A stretch of 64,000 bases of DNA from Drosophila pseudoobscura (taxonomy: Eukaryota; Arthropoda; Insecta; Diptera; Drosophilidae), in the NCBI RefSeq assembly GCF_009870125.1, contig NC_046683.1, positions 52,033,869 to 52,097,868 of the forward strand, in the 5' to 3' direction. The position numbers were made by a program, and so were the translations under genes. A model generated the notes under the pieces. The model searched no databases, was not told where the DNA came from, and saw nothing but the letters and a program-made list of their open reading frames with translations. Shown here in pieces: positions 48,124-60,712 of this stretch (positions are counted from its first letter, which is position 1; the number at the start of each line of letters is the position of its first letter).

Positions 48124-51100
48124 CTAGACCAGACGAGCAGCCGAGCAGGTGGCCGCCGAAGGAGCGCTTTGTGGCTCCGCTGAGCTGCCATTGCCAATAT
48201 CCACTAATCCCATGGCTCCACCCGAGGCGCTGGCCAGCACTCGCTTGTAGTTGCTGCTGCATTGGGAGTCTGCGACAGAGCGACCGTCACCCTCGTCGCG
48301 ACGACATAGTTCTGCCGCAAAGGGTGCCCCCGCGTTGCTCGTGTGTATCTCTAGGCGTCGCTCCAGAATGTCCGCTGTGGTTAGCTCGCTGGCCTGGACC
48401 ATACTGCTGGCGGGGACATTGCTCAGCCAGGGCTTGAGACTGCTCTTCTTTTGAATGGTGGCAGCCTTGCAGCGGCAGATAACATCCGCATGCTCACCGC
48501 AAATGGGGCAGGTGGCGCGATCCGCGGCGGTAATGGCGCCGGATGTACCTTCCACCTCGTTGCTTCCACCCACCACAGTGGGCATGGTGGCCCCTGAAGA
48601 GCTGCCACTCAACTCCAGCTCGTTGACCGCGTCCACTAGGGTTTTCAGGCCGGCGGAGGACTGCTGACAGCCCTCGCCCATGCCGTTACCCTCCTGTTCC
48701 TCGTAGTTGGGGCTGAGCAGCAGCTTGGAGAGCGGTGGGGCCAGTCCCAGGCCCAGATTGCGCTCATGATACAGCTCTGAGATACTGGGCGTCAGCTCGC
48801 GGTTTATGTGACGCATCATGCTCTCCTGCAGGCACTTGGAGCTCGTCTTGGCCGCCGTGGGACTCTCCTCCGGCTTGGGCTCGCTCAACAACAGGTCGGT
48901 GTCTGTTTGGGAGAAGTACAGGCTCGCTGGATTGAATACCACACTGGAGACCTCTTCCTCCTCGGGCAGGGCCAGCGGTTTTCTTGTGGCCGCTGCTCCA
49001 GCTCCTATGGGATTGCTTCCCGGAGCACTCAGCTCCGTCCGCACACTCAGCCTGTCCATAAACAGTGCGTGCTCCTTGTTGACCCGCGCTGCCAGTGAAC
49101 TCTGGGCACTTCCCAGCTTGATTTTGGGCTTGCTGCGTCCCCCGATGCCCACACCCAAATTGTGATAGGCTGGCGGCCGTGGCGGGGGCAAAGGTGGCTG
49201 CTGTTGGGGCATTGCCACACCGGCTCCGCGTCGCAGCACCGTCGCATGTCCGGATCCCTCCCAGTCTGTGGTGCTGCTGGCCGAGCTGGAGCTATCCGGT
49301 CGTCTGTTGTTCACGCTGCTTCCGACCATTCCGGCGGATGCTGAATTCGCCACAGTTGTGGGCTGGGAATAGAGACTCCTGATGCGTGTCTGGTGGGCGA
49401 GGGCCAGCGTCAGGCTGGGATCTGTGACAGGAGGACTGGGGGTAAAGGCGGCATCGCTCTCTCCGCCACCGCCTGGCCGTGATACCCTCACAGGGGCACG
49501 CATACTGGCATAGCCGAGGCGCGGATTGGCAAATCCAAGGCCCGGCTGTGTGGCATAGCCATCGGACAGCGAATGCTCGCTGTCGGTGGTGTTGGCCAGG
49601 CTGGAGTCCAAGCCGCCTCCAATTCCTCCACCTCCTGGTCCTACAGTCACCTCTGTGCGTCCGCCATCTGGTTCCCCGCGACGCCGCACATACGAGATGA
49701 AGGCGCTGCGCGGATGCAATGGCAGCGGAGCTTTCCCAGAGCTCACGGAGGGGGTGCTGCTGGCCGTGGGCTGGACAGGTGTGATGGCATCCATCTCCGT
49801 CTCGGCCAGCGACTCGCAGCTGCTGCTCTGCGCCGATTCCAAGTCCATGCCCATGCCTAGGTTCTTGGGTGCCTCTCGAGTGTCTGGATTGGAGATATAC
49901 ATATAGATTGATAAGAGGATTACTCCCAGCAAAAACTCATCTAAGTACTCACCAAACAAGGCAAGAAGTGCCTGAAGGACGAATTGGCAGTGACGACGAT
50001 TGGCCTGCTTGCCCGTCCGGAGTATCACCTGATCAGCCCCCACCTCGGTCAGATCAAAGCCCACGGAGGCGAGCAGTTCATGGCATCCTGCCACGCGCCA
50101 CAGGCGCACACTCAACGGCATCTCAATGCAGCAGGTCTCCTCCTGCTTGATGGCACCCACAGCTGCTGCTGTACTGGTGACGGCGGCCGGGGGAAACTGG
50201 GCCAGAATGTTCCGGATCACGGCAATGATGTCGTCCGCATGCTCGGCACTGTTTACGTGGACCAGCTTGGCCAGCGCCTGAAGCGTAGCCGGCGTCAGGG
50301 CCAGCAGGGCCTGAAGACTGGCCGAGCACTGCGAGAGCCGCTCCTCGGGATCTGCCTGCGGGAAGAATACGCTCGAGGGGATGCCATTGGCAGCGGGCTC
50401 GAAGCGAAATCCGACAGCCATCAGCAGATCCTTCCAGCCGGCCACGGGACCCGCCTTGTTCTCAATGCTCTGCTGCGTCGTGTACATGGCATTCTTCTGG
50501 CCGCGATGTATCCGCTGCAGACTCTTCTCCACCAGATGCAGGCACACCCGCAAGGCGTCCCGACACCTCTCTGGCGTGCGCAGAAGCTCGCAGAGGGCAT
50601 GGCCCAGCGCCACCTTATTGGACAGCCTCACATTGCTGCCGACCAGCAGGAATCCCGCCCAGTTGGCCGGATGGGCAAAGTGTTTCGTGTGCTGCACCGT
50701 CTGCATGGCCTCTGCCAGGGCGCTGTAAAGGAGAGAGGATTCCATTAAATATGAAGGATGATAAATCTTAGCAGGAGCTTACCGTGCAGCTCGTGCTCCC
50801 TGCAGCAGAGCCGAGTAGAAGGCACGCAACAGGATCTTGGCTGCCGTCTCCGGGACGGGCCATAGAGAAATAAGCACGGCTCCGGCACCAGCCATCAGCC
50901 AGCCGCCGGCCAAATGGGCCACTCCGGCCCCCGTGATGGGCTCCACGGAGTGGTAAGAGCTGAGCACCACCAGACGGGCGCTAAGGCGTAGCTGCCGCAG
51001 TTCTCCGGCGGCCAAAGTGAAGTCCGAGAGTTGGGGCTCGTGCGGCTCCTTCTGCTGCTGCTGTTCGGCGGTGACCACGTCCCCGGGACTGAGCACCACG

Positions 51101-54100
51101 GCGCCCAGCTGCCAGCTTATATTGGCTGCAAAGTGTATGCATTCGGCGGACGGAAGCTCTGCCAGGACGGACTCCTTGGTGGCATTTGAGCCGGCCAAAG
51201 CGGTGGCCTGCAGCATGTCCGCCACCATGGCGGCCTCTTGTAGGGCTGCCGGCGACTCGGCGCCTGCCCAGCCCCAGCGTTCCGCCAGACTGCCGGGTAC
51301 ACGAGGACCTCCCACCACCAAAGCCTTGGGCGGACGAGCCCGATCCCGCCGCACCTTGGGTCGGCTGCGCAGCGCCTGCAGGGAGGGAGCCGTAAGAATG
51401 GCACAGCGTTCCGACAGATATTCCCCGTCCTCGCCGGCCGCCCTCAGGATGGCGAAGGGCACCAGATACAGGGAGCTGTCCAGCACGAGGATGAGCTCAC
51501 GCCTGCCCTGTCGCGAGAGATTGGCCGAGGGCAGGAGGTCGTCGAAGGGAGCCAGCAGCAGGTTATAGAGGGTGTGCAGGCAGGAGGGTCCCCGCCAGGC
51601 GGGCACAGGCGGCGCCCGACGAGAACTGCGGCTGCCCACGGAACGCGTGGAGCCCTGCAGACTGGCCACCGAGCCTCCAACGGAGCCCAGGGAAAACAGG
51701 GAGCTCAGAGAATAATTGGAAGAGTTGAGCAGCTGATTTCTGCTGACCATGCGCAGGAAGCCGCCTCCTCCGGCTCCTGCTCCGGGCAGATCCTCCAGCA
51801 GCTGCTCCGTGCTGGCCCGCCAGCCGCTGCCGTCGCCTTCGTGCAGCAGGCTCTGGGAGTTGACGCCCAGGTTATCCCGCACCATGTTCACATATCGCTC
51901 GAGCAGTCCATCGCCCTGCGGCTGCTCCCTCTCCTCCTCCTCCATTTCAAGCTCCTCCTCCTCCTCCTCGCTGAGGGACAATGGCAGCTGCAGAGTCTGG
52001 GCATCGATGCGGGCCGCATGGAAGCGCACAATCCCCGTCTGGGGATGCAGCAGCCACGCAAACAGCTGCTCCCCGGCCAGACTGTAGTACAGCACCGGCA
52101 TCCGTCCGCGATTCACCGTCTCCTGGATGGCCTCGCTGTCCGCCAGCGGCACCTTGTTGCTCTCATTGCCCACGGCATCTGCTCCGCCGCGAGCCTTGCA
52201 CCGCTCGGCGGCCACCAGGGCCTCCTCGTTGCGCTGCAGGGCCACCAGCAGCTGCTGCAGCAGATGGTAGCAGTTCGTCTGCAGATCGTAGAGGGCCAGA
52301 CGCGTCTCCGGACTGCGTTGCTCGTGACGCACGGCCTCCAGCAGCTGGGCGGCGGTCTCCAGTTGAAGGCGAGCCCCCTCGGCATCGCCAGAGGAGCGAA
52401 GGGCAAGACCTGGGTAAAGAAATTTCAATGATTATCAATTATTGAATGATTTTGTGCTAGTGCGCCTCAGTGTGGCCTAATACTCTTTCTCTGTTTCTCT
52501 CTTGCCACCAACGAATTACCATCTCGCTCACTCCGGCGTGGGGCACACGCTGCACGAGAAAGAGTGCGAGAAATAGAGCGAGTGCGTGGGCGCGTGGGAG
52601 CGGAACAAACAGAAGTCCAACAGGACGGACAGACGGACTCGGCTATTGATGGGGATCAAGAATATATATATTCCTTCTCTCTGTTGCATGCATCAACACA
52701 AATCTAAGTTTATACTTAGTGCTGGCCTCCTACTGAACAAATAAAAGCAAAGCAATTGCCACCAGCCACTCACCCAATTGATGTCTTATCTTGGCCTCCT
52801 CCTCCGACTTGCCGATGGACTGGGCGCTCGTCAGTCCCTGCCGCAGATACTCCACGGCCTGTGGGTGCTGCTCGAGCTGATGATGGACGCGTCCAAGGGC
52901 CAGGCAGGCCGTCGCCTTGCCGAGACGATCCGCGCTGAGCTCCAGCTGCCGGTCGTAGCACTTGAGGGCCTCCGCCTGCTGGCCGAGGGACTCGTGCACG
53001 GCCCCCAGATTGCTGAGTGCCCGAGCCTGCAGCGAGGGAGCGGCCAGATCCGTGCATATCTGCAGATCCTGTCGGTGCAGCTCGAGGGCCTCCGAGTGCT
53101 GGCCCATCCGCTGCTGCACCTGGCCCAGGGCGCACATGGCATCAGACTCGAGGGCACGATCCTGCAGCCCCTGCGCCAGTTCCCGCTGATGTTCGAGACA
53201 GTTCAGGGCTTGCGTGTGATTCCCCAAAGCGGCATGGACATGCCCCAGATCCCCGTAGGCCAGAGCCTTGATCTCGGCACTGTGCAGCTCGTGGGCCACC
53301 ACCAGACGCTTCTCCAAGCAGACCAAAGCCGCCGGCAGTTGCCCGAGCGAGCGTCTGGCCTGTCCCAATCCCCGATAGGCACGCTCCTGATCCCGGTGAC
53401 TGGCCAGCCCCAACGCCAGTTGCAGCTGGCGCTCGTGGCACTTGAGTGCCTCCTCGTAGTCCCCGAGGGCCGCATAGCAGTCTCCCAGATGACCCAGAGC
53501 TCGTGCACGATCCGCCTGCGTGGATGGCAAGGAGACCCTCTCCAGAGTCCCCAACTGCGCCTCCAGGCATCCAATGGCCGCCTCGTAGTGGGCCATATTG
53601 AGGCGCGCTATTCCCAGATTCCCATGGGCCTGTGCCTCCACGGCAGCATCCCGCTGCTCCTGCGCCCGCTCCAGCTGCTCCTGGTAGCACTTGACGGCAT
53701 TCGTCCAGCTGCAGAGGGCCATGTGGACGGCCCCCAGGTGCCCATGGGCGCGACACTCTCCCGCCAGGTCGCACAGCTCCTGGCGCAGTGTCAGCTCCTG
53801 TGTGTGATGTCCCAGTGCCTTGTCCCAGCGCCGCATCAGACGATGGGCCAGTCCGAGCGCTCCACAGGCAGCAGCCTCCATCGAACGGTCGCCCGCTGCC
53901 CGGGCCAGTGCCAGCTGCCGTTGATACAGTTTGATAGCCTCTTCGTGGGAGCCAGTGCGTATGAGGATGTCCCCGATGTTGCCCAGTGCCCGGAATTTCG
54001 CTGGCAGCTGGTTGGTGGCATGTGCCACGGCCAGGAACAGTTGCTGGCACTCGAGTGCGGCGGCAGTGTGTCCCAGCGCCAGATGCGCCAGCCCCAGATT

Positions 54101-57100
54101 GCAGTAGGCCCTGCCCATGTTCGGACGATGCTGGGCGTCCTTGGCGAGGGCCAGGTCCTGGTCGTAGTAGCGCACCGCTGCCCGATAGTTGCCCAGCGAG
54201 AAGTGCGCGTATCCCAGCAGATGACAAGCCTTGCCTTCAGCGGTCACGTCCCCCAGCTCCTGGGCGAGCATCAGGTAGCTCTCGTAGTGGGGCACCGCCT
54301 CCTCGTACTCCTGCCGCCCGCTGAGGCAGTTACCGAGATTCAGCAGAGCACAGGCCTCCCCGGCCGTGTCCTTGAGGGACCTGGCCGTCGAAAGGTGCGC
54401 CCGGTAGTGGGTGAGCGCTGCATCATGGGCGCCCAGTGCCTGGTAGGCCACTGCCAGATTTCCATGCGTGGCCGCCTCTGCGCTGCGATCATGCACCGCC
54501 TGGTTGATGGCCAGCTCCTGCTTGTGGTACTTCACCGCCGCCTCGTAGGATCCGGCCATGTGGGCCATGCGCGCCATATTCCCGTACGCCCTGCCCATGC
54601 CCGTGCGATCGCCCAGCGAGCGGGCTATCCCCAGATGGGCCTGGTGCAGCTTCAGCGCCGCATCGTGGGATCCCAGCAGCTGATAGACGATGCCCAGATT
54701 CGAGCAGGCTCTGCCCTCGCCCAGCTTGTCCCTGGCGGCCAGGGCCATCGCCAGCTGCCGTTCGTGCCAGCGTTTCGAGGCATTTGCATCGCCGGCGCAG
54801 CGTGCCGCATGCCCCAAGCCCGCATAGGCGGCCGCCTCCATAGAACGGTCTCCCAGGGCCTGGGCAATCCTCAGCACTTGCTCGTGGCAGGCGGCAGCCT
54901 GCGTGAACTGTCGCCGCTGGTGATGCGCGGAGCCGAGATTCGAGTACGCTCGCGCCTCCTCCACCTGGTCGTGCAGCTTGCGGGCCAGCCGCAGGTGCTG
55001 CGTGTGGCAGTCGAGGGCCGCCTCGCACTCGCTAAGCGCCAGATAGACGGCGCCCACGTTGCCGATCTCGCGGGCTTCCTGAAGACGATCCCCCAGCTGC
55101 TTGAACAGCTGCACGCACTGCTTGTGGGAGGCCAAGGCGTTGGGGAAGTCCCCGCTGGCCGTGTACACGTGTCCCAGCGACGTGAGGGCCGAGGCTGCCG
55201 CCTGCGTGTCCTTGCACTTCATGGCCAGCACCAGTTGATAGCGATGCGCCGTCAGGGCCTCCTTGTAGGCCCCCTGGCTAAAGTAGGCGGAACCGAGGTT
55301 CCCGTGCGCCCGGCACTCGCCCGCCGTGTCGCCTAGGGACTTGGCCACCGCCAGATCCTGCTGCATGTAGCCAATGGCCTGATCCAGCTGATTCAAGGCC
55401 CAGTGGGCGGAGCTCAGGGCGCTGAAGACGGATCCTCGCAGCTTCAGCGAGCAGCTGCCGATCCGGAGAGCCGCCTCCAGCACGGCCACCGCTGCCTGGT
55501 ACTGTGCGGCCTGCAGCAGCTCCTGCCCCACCACCGAACTGACCACAAACGGCGACTCCTGCAGCTGCATCGTCCTCAGTTGCTGCAGCGTCGGGTCCAG
55601 GGCTGTCCGCAGGGGACTCTTCAACGAGGCCTCCACCAATCCGCCCATCAGCTGCTTGTTCGTGGGCTCCTGGGCCAGGCCCGAGGCAAAGGATGCCAGT
55701 GCCTCGCCGTAGCGTCCCAAGCACTGCAGAGCCACGCCCTGGCGGAAGTACGCCTTCGGCCATTGGGGGCACAGCTCCCGCGCTTGCGTGGCATCTTGAA
55801 GGGCAGCCGCAAACTGTCCCTGCTTGAGCAGCGCCGCCGAACGGTTGCTGTAGAGGATGTGGTTGCCGGGGTCCAGCTGCAGGGCGTCCGTGTAGAGCAA
55901 CACCGCGGTGGCAAAGTCTCCGTTCTGGCAGGCGGCATTCGATTGGCGCACCTTCTCCAGGAAGAGGGCGCGGTTCGCGGCAGGCAGCTCCGGATTACAT
56001 TCCGGTTCGTTCTGGAGGAGACAGAAACAGAGAGAGAGAGAGGTTTAAGGATGAGCGGTGGATCAGAGTTAGCATTGATTATGGCCAAATTGCTGGCTTG
56101 AGCATTCCCTGCCGACTGCGACTGCGACTGGCTCTAAGTAGAGCAATAAACACAACTGTACAGAGGAGATGGAGGAGAGCAAGGATCGGGGGCAGACTCG
56201 AGGATGATTGCACACATCTGCCGCAGTCATTGGAATGCTGAACAGTGGGTCAAAAGTGGCATGTTCTGGAGTCAAATTCGTTAATCGGTGAAAGAAATGA
56301 AAAAATGTTGCCCAAAAAATAAACCATAAATTTAAAAAAATACAAAATATACATTTTAAAGAAATTAAAAAAGACAAAAGAAAATGAACATGAATTTTGT
56401 TTTTAAATTAATTAAAATTAATTAATTAATTAAAAATGCCTAAAATGTTATTCTGTTTTCCTTCCTCCCAAACAGCTCTCATGGTAGAAAGGTATTTCTT
56501 CCCCGATCCTTGAACCCTGCCCCACTGTGCGGTCGTCAGTGGGTTGTAATTATGTTAAATGCCGACGCACCAGCCTCGGCTCCAACTGCGGCTCCAAGCC
56601 TTAGTGCCCTCTCGCGGTGGTGGTGCTCAGGTATGCGGCCACCGAGTCACGTTTCCCGGCCAACTGCTGTTCGCTCCCAGCTCCCGATCCTGTTCGCCCC
56701 CCGCTCTGCCTGCCACCCGCCGCCGCTCATCAAATGCGGAAGCAATTCCACGAATTCGTGGCCCAAGAACTGAGCCACGACTGGCAGCAGCAGTTGGTCT
56801 GGGGAGGGCGGGCGCAGGCGCAGGGACAGGGGCAGCAGTCGAATCAGTAGCAGCGCGCATAGGAAAAAGTGTCGGAGTGCTAGAGTTGAGGCCCATTTTT
56901 GGCATAAGCCACCAATGGCTGTGGTCACGGCCACGGCCATTGCCACGGCCACGGCCACGGCCTGGATGAGACCAAGACAAGACGAGACCGTGACAACGAC
57001 GTAGAATTTTTTACATATTTTTTGAAGCAATTAAATGCAATGAGTATGCAAATGCATTAGCCCGATACGAGACGAGGCCATGGCCAGGTCCCGCTGTGGC

Positions 57101-58399
57101 TTCCTAGAAAACGTGCCCGACAAGTGTCGATGTGGATGCCCCATGCCCCATGCCCCATACCCCGGTCCGTCGGTGCCGCGCCTGTCGCTGGCGGGGCGTG
57201 AGCTACGGATAACGTGCTTAGATTGGCCTTCTGGACGCTCTCGGACCGCTGCACGGTCTCCGCCAGGCGTATAAATCAGGCAACAACAAAGTATCTGACA
57301 GATGCAGAACGTAATTTTCGTTTTATGCAGCTTATAAGAGCCAGCCAAGTCTTCAGCTCAGAGCTCCGGCGATAAGCCACAAATGAAGAGGGCGTTACCA
57401 CAAAAGAGCCCCAAAACTCTCCTTCTTTGCGAAATGTACAAGATCGTTCCCCCTGCAGTTCCATGCGTTGGCGGTGCTGGAAGGCCAGGCAGTGATCTCG
57501 GGGAGAAGATTGTGGTGGTCAAAGTCAAAGTCAAAGTCAAATAAACACGCACAGAACATGCCCTCGAAACGGCGGAAGGGAGCGCCGCCGCTCTCTCTCT
57601 CTGCCTCTGCATGGACCAGCATTCTCTAGAGTATTAGCAGATGTTATCATTTCCCCGACGAAAATAATAATAATATTAATAGCAGGCAGATCCGAGAGGC
57701 ACATAGAATGAAAGGTATACCAAATGCGATCCAGAATCAGGCAGCGACCGGATAAGCTTTTGGGATAAGCTCCCTTCAAACTGTGGGAATGAATTCCGAC
57801 TGGGTCTGGATATGACATGGTCTCTTCTTTTCCCCCTCCTTCCCTTCCATTTACTGTTTCTAGTGCAGGCTGTGAAGCTTTCCAAAATCCCAGAGTTGCC
57901 TTTCTATTCGTTTAAATTCCACATGGTGTGCGCGACTTATGGCATGGCAGGCGGCTTTTATCCATTTTCATGGAAACATATCTTTGATGCGTCTCTGTAC
58001 AGTTAACCTTATACCGAAGAAGGATAGAATCTACTTGATGTTAATCCCTTTGGCTCTTCAGATATCAGATCAATATCCCTGTACATAATACCATCGTCCA
58101 GAAAGTGTATCCACAACAACGGCTTCTATATACCGCCTTTCCTTCGCGCTTTTTTGCCCTTTAGCTTCGCCTTCGCGTTCCTCGTGCCATGCTGTATGTC
58201 AATTTAGGAATTGGCGCCCAAATGGCACATAGAGAAGTCATGTAAAATGATACGCTTGCTATCTCGCTTCAACAATTCCAGCTAAATTGGAAGCAGCATC
58301 CACGGCAGGCAGCAGCAGCATCCAACAGCAGTTTAGAAAATAGTCAAAGACGGACAAGAATTTTATGCAATGAGAAAGGGAGAAAAAGAGGAGGCAGCC

Positions 58400-58440
<41 letters not shown>

Positions 58441-60712
58441 GAGGGAGACCGAGATAGAGGGGCAATGGGAAGTGAGTCCAAAGAGGTATTCAGGAATGTA
58501 AGAGAAAAACCTGCGATTCGAGAACTGGTCGCTGTTTGTCGGTTGGCAGTTGTCCGCCCAACAGGCAAGAGCTAAAAAAAAAAAATAATAAAAAAAAAGA
58601 AGAAAGAACGCCACAAAAAAGTGGCACCCATAGATGCATTCGGGCAGCAGTTGGGTTTCGCTTCGCTTCGAGTGGTTGTTGCCTGGAACCAAATGGAAGT
58701 TCATCTCCTCTCTGTGTTTGTCTCTATCTGTGTGTGTGTGTGTGTGTCTGTGTGTGTGAGCGAGCAAGAGAGTGTGCCTGTGAGGCCCCCGAGGCTGGTC
58801 ACTGGGCACTGGGGACTGGGGACTGGACCCCGGACCATCGATAAAGTCCGGCGCATTGGAATGCGAACAATTTCACGATTGCTTGTGGCGCACATTGGCA
58901 TGTTTTGCGCTCAACTTGAGAATTTTGTTGCAATTTAACGCGTAATAAAATAATTAGCTGCGGGCTCTTCCTCCTAGGCCCTCTTCCGCCCACTCTCCGC
59001 TCCTGATATTCCTCTCTCTTCAGCTCGCTTTGACGATTTTCGATACGCTGTGCTTAGGCGACGGCGAATGAGAGCTTTCCAGGCACATCCCGTTGGAAGG
59101 AGCGCATGTAAGTGAGAGCAAGGTTGACCTTGATTCGGAGTAAGCTCTTGAAAAAGAGAGCATTAATTGACAATTCAGTTTCCAGTAGGCATCCCTCTTC
59201 TGCTGCTCTTCTACATGCGATGTTCATGAGCGTAGGCCACAGGGGTGGACGTGGACGTGGACCTAATCCTGACTAATCTCTTCAAAAGATGCATCAAATT
59301 AAGCCGGATATTTATGCAGCTTTTGCCCCTTTGTCTGCCGTGTCTGCCTACGCTACTGAACAGCAAGAATTGTGGCTTTGTTGGTTAACCCCTCGAACAT
59401 GAGCTTTAATCGAATTAAGTTCCCCCTTCGCTGCGCTCCTCCCAGTTTATGCTTAAGCATTTCCTATCGTCCGTCTAGCTGCCAAAGGGACACTCCACTC
59501 GAAATGCGGACACAGACACGGACGTCAGTCAGGGAGGCGACTGCCAGCCGGCAGGGAAGGGGGGTGGCTTCCAGGGATCTGTCTTTGAGACATGCGCCTG
59601 AAACTTATCCAACATCGTTGACGTTGTCGTCTGTTCAGCCTCTTCTGCTTGTTCTTGTTGGGGTTTTGTTTTTTTGTCCCTGACATGACAGCGCGGAATA
59701 TGATGAAAGGGCCAGAGTCAGAGTCAGGGTCAGGACTGGGGCTGTACTGGGGCTATGCTGGGGGTTAGTGCAAGTCAAAAATTTCTTACGTTTTGGCATT
59801 CTTTGATACCCTCACAAAAGGTACAATGGTATCTACGAAATCAACTCAGTGTAAATACTTCTATATATAATTTGAATTTCCACATAATGGAGTGGAAGGA
59901 CAGCTCTATATGGCATTCAATCCATCCAATCGGCAAGGGTATCTAAAGCTTCTTCATGTGAAATTCGTGATTCGTTTACTCCCTCTCTCTCTCTCTCTCT
60001 CTCTCTCTGTCTGTGCTGCTCTGCTTTGCTTGGCTTTTGTTTAATTTTGGCTGCTCGTTTTTGCTTCTTTTTTTTTGTTGTTGTTTGTTGTTGTTTTTGT
60101 TGCTTGTAGCTAAGCCCTTTTGTAGTCTTGCCGCTGCTGTTGAGTTAATCAGCATTGAAATCATTTTGCCATCATTTTGATTATTGCCTGATTGTTTCTG
60201 CTTTCCTGTTTTCTGCTTTTCTGTTTTTCTGTGGGACTTCTTTTCTTTTTTGAACTTTTCTGCCTCTTGAGGTTAAATTTGGAGAGCAGAGCGGCGTAAT
60301 GCCTGATTAAGTTTTATATTGTACCTGCATATGTATGTATGTACATATGTACATATATTTGAAGGCCATAAATAATTGTCATGGTGTTTGAACTGCAAAC
60401 TGGAAACATGTACATACATACATATGTACATGGCCAAAACATGTTTGTGCGTGTCGAGCGACAGAGAGAGAAAGGGGTAAACTCTGCACAGGGATCTCTG
60501 TACGGTTTCCAGCTGCTGCCGAATGCCAAATAATGATGGGTATTTCGATACCCTTTTCCACTTACCTCGGAGAAATCCCGCTGCGACATCTTATTTAAAA
60601 GCTGTTCGCCAGCGACGGCAATTTTGGCATTGTTCTCGCTATTACTATTGGCATGATGATTATTTGCATTAAAATTTAATGGCAAATTTATAAGATTCTC
60701 ATAATTCGTCAT
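48124..60712 (-). CDS. TTC28 orthologue: TPR array plus CHAT domain (2513 aa, 5 coding exons)
   Basis: Exons, in transcript order: 60712-60566, 56011-52774, 52409-50783, 50722-49953, 49883-48124. They sum to 7542 nt including the stop, and all junctions are in phase. The ATG has an in-frame TGA 12 codons upstream. Residues 50-130 look like an Hsp70/Hsp90-cochaperone-type TPR (Asn-Arg-Ser-Ala-Ala motif). From about 150 to 1200 there are over twenty TPRs of the Gly-Asn-Leu-Gly type with 40-residue spacing. A CHAT domain spans about 1230-1700, followed by a Ser/Gly-rich C-terminal half with a Cys-x2-Cys-x7-Cys-x-Cys motif. Human TTC28 has 2481 residues with the same order and is reported to act at the spindle midzone and midbody with Aurora B, so the overall match is strong. 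I believe the melanogaster orthologue is CG43163, but from memory only. The catalytic Cys and the second His of the CHAT domain appear to be replaced. Confidence 0.93.
49884..49952 (-). other. TTC28 intron 4: 69 nt, multiple of three, no stop
   Basis: Donor GTGAGT, acceptor AATCCAG. If retained it adds 23 mostly hydrophobic residues (Leu-Leu-Gly-Val-Ile-Leu-Leu-Ser-Ile-Tyr core) in frame. The spliced form joins Phe to Asp-Thr-Arg. Confidence 0.85.
57139..57163 (-). other. Four-run G-quadruplex motif, minus strand
   Basis: Four CCCC runs separated by ATG, ATG and ATA on the plus strand. On the minus (sense) strand of the TTC28 orthologue this is four GGGG runs with three-base loops. Confidence 0.8.
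57519..57541 (+). promoter_or_regulatory. Triple AAAGTCA direct repeat (DR1-like)
   Basis: Three to four perfect copies of a six-base CAAAGT period giving overlapping TCAAAGTCA. That core resembles nuclear-receptor DR1 / HNF4-type sites. It may also be just a short simple repeat. Confidence 0.4.
58404..58443. repeat. (GA)n microsatellite
   Basis: Fifteen or more GA dinucleotides with one C interruption. Confidence 0.95.
58729..58760. repeat. (GT)n microsatellite
   Basis: About fifteen GT dinucleotides with one C interruption. Confidence 0.95.
59983..60008. repeat. (TC)n microsatellite
   Basis: Thirteen CT dinucleotides inside intron 1 of the TTC28 orthologue. Confidence 0.95.

Larger units (their letters stand above)
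56012..60565 (-). other. First intron of the TTC28 orthologue
   Basis: About 4.55 kb. Donor GTAAG at 60565, acceptor after a long pyrimidine tract (minus-strand CT run) ending CTCCAG at 56012. No nested gene is supported. It holds a perfect G-quadruplex motif on the minus strand, GA and GT microsatellites, and a triple AAAGTCA direct repeat. Confidence 0.8.

Noticed and set aside
52778..55336. 852-residue open frame on the plus strand
   Set aside because: Antisense shadow of the TPR array exon. High GC at third positions removes stops; the repeats mirror the TPR units.
56510..56980. Overlapping open frames on both strands in TTC28 intron 1
   Set aside because: Locally GC-rich with GGCCAC repeats near 56920-56965, which keep several frames open at once; no frame stands out.
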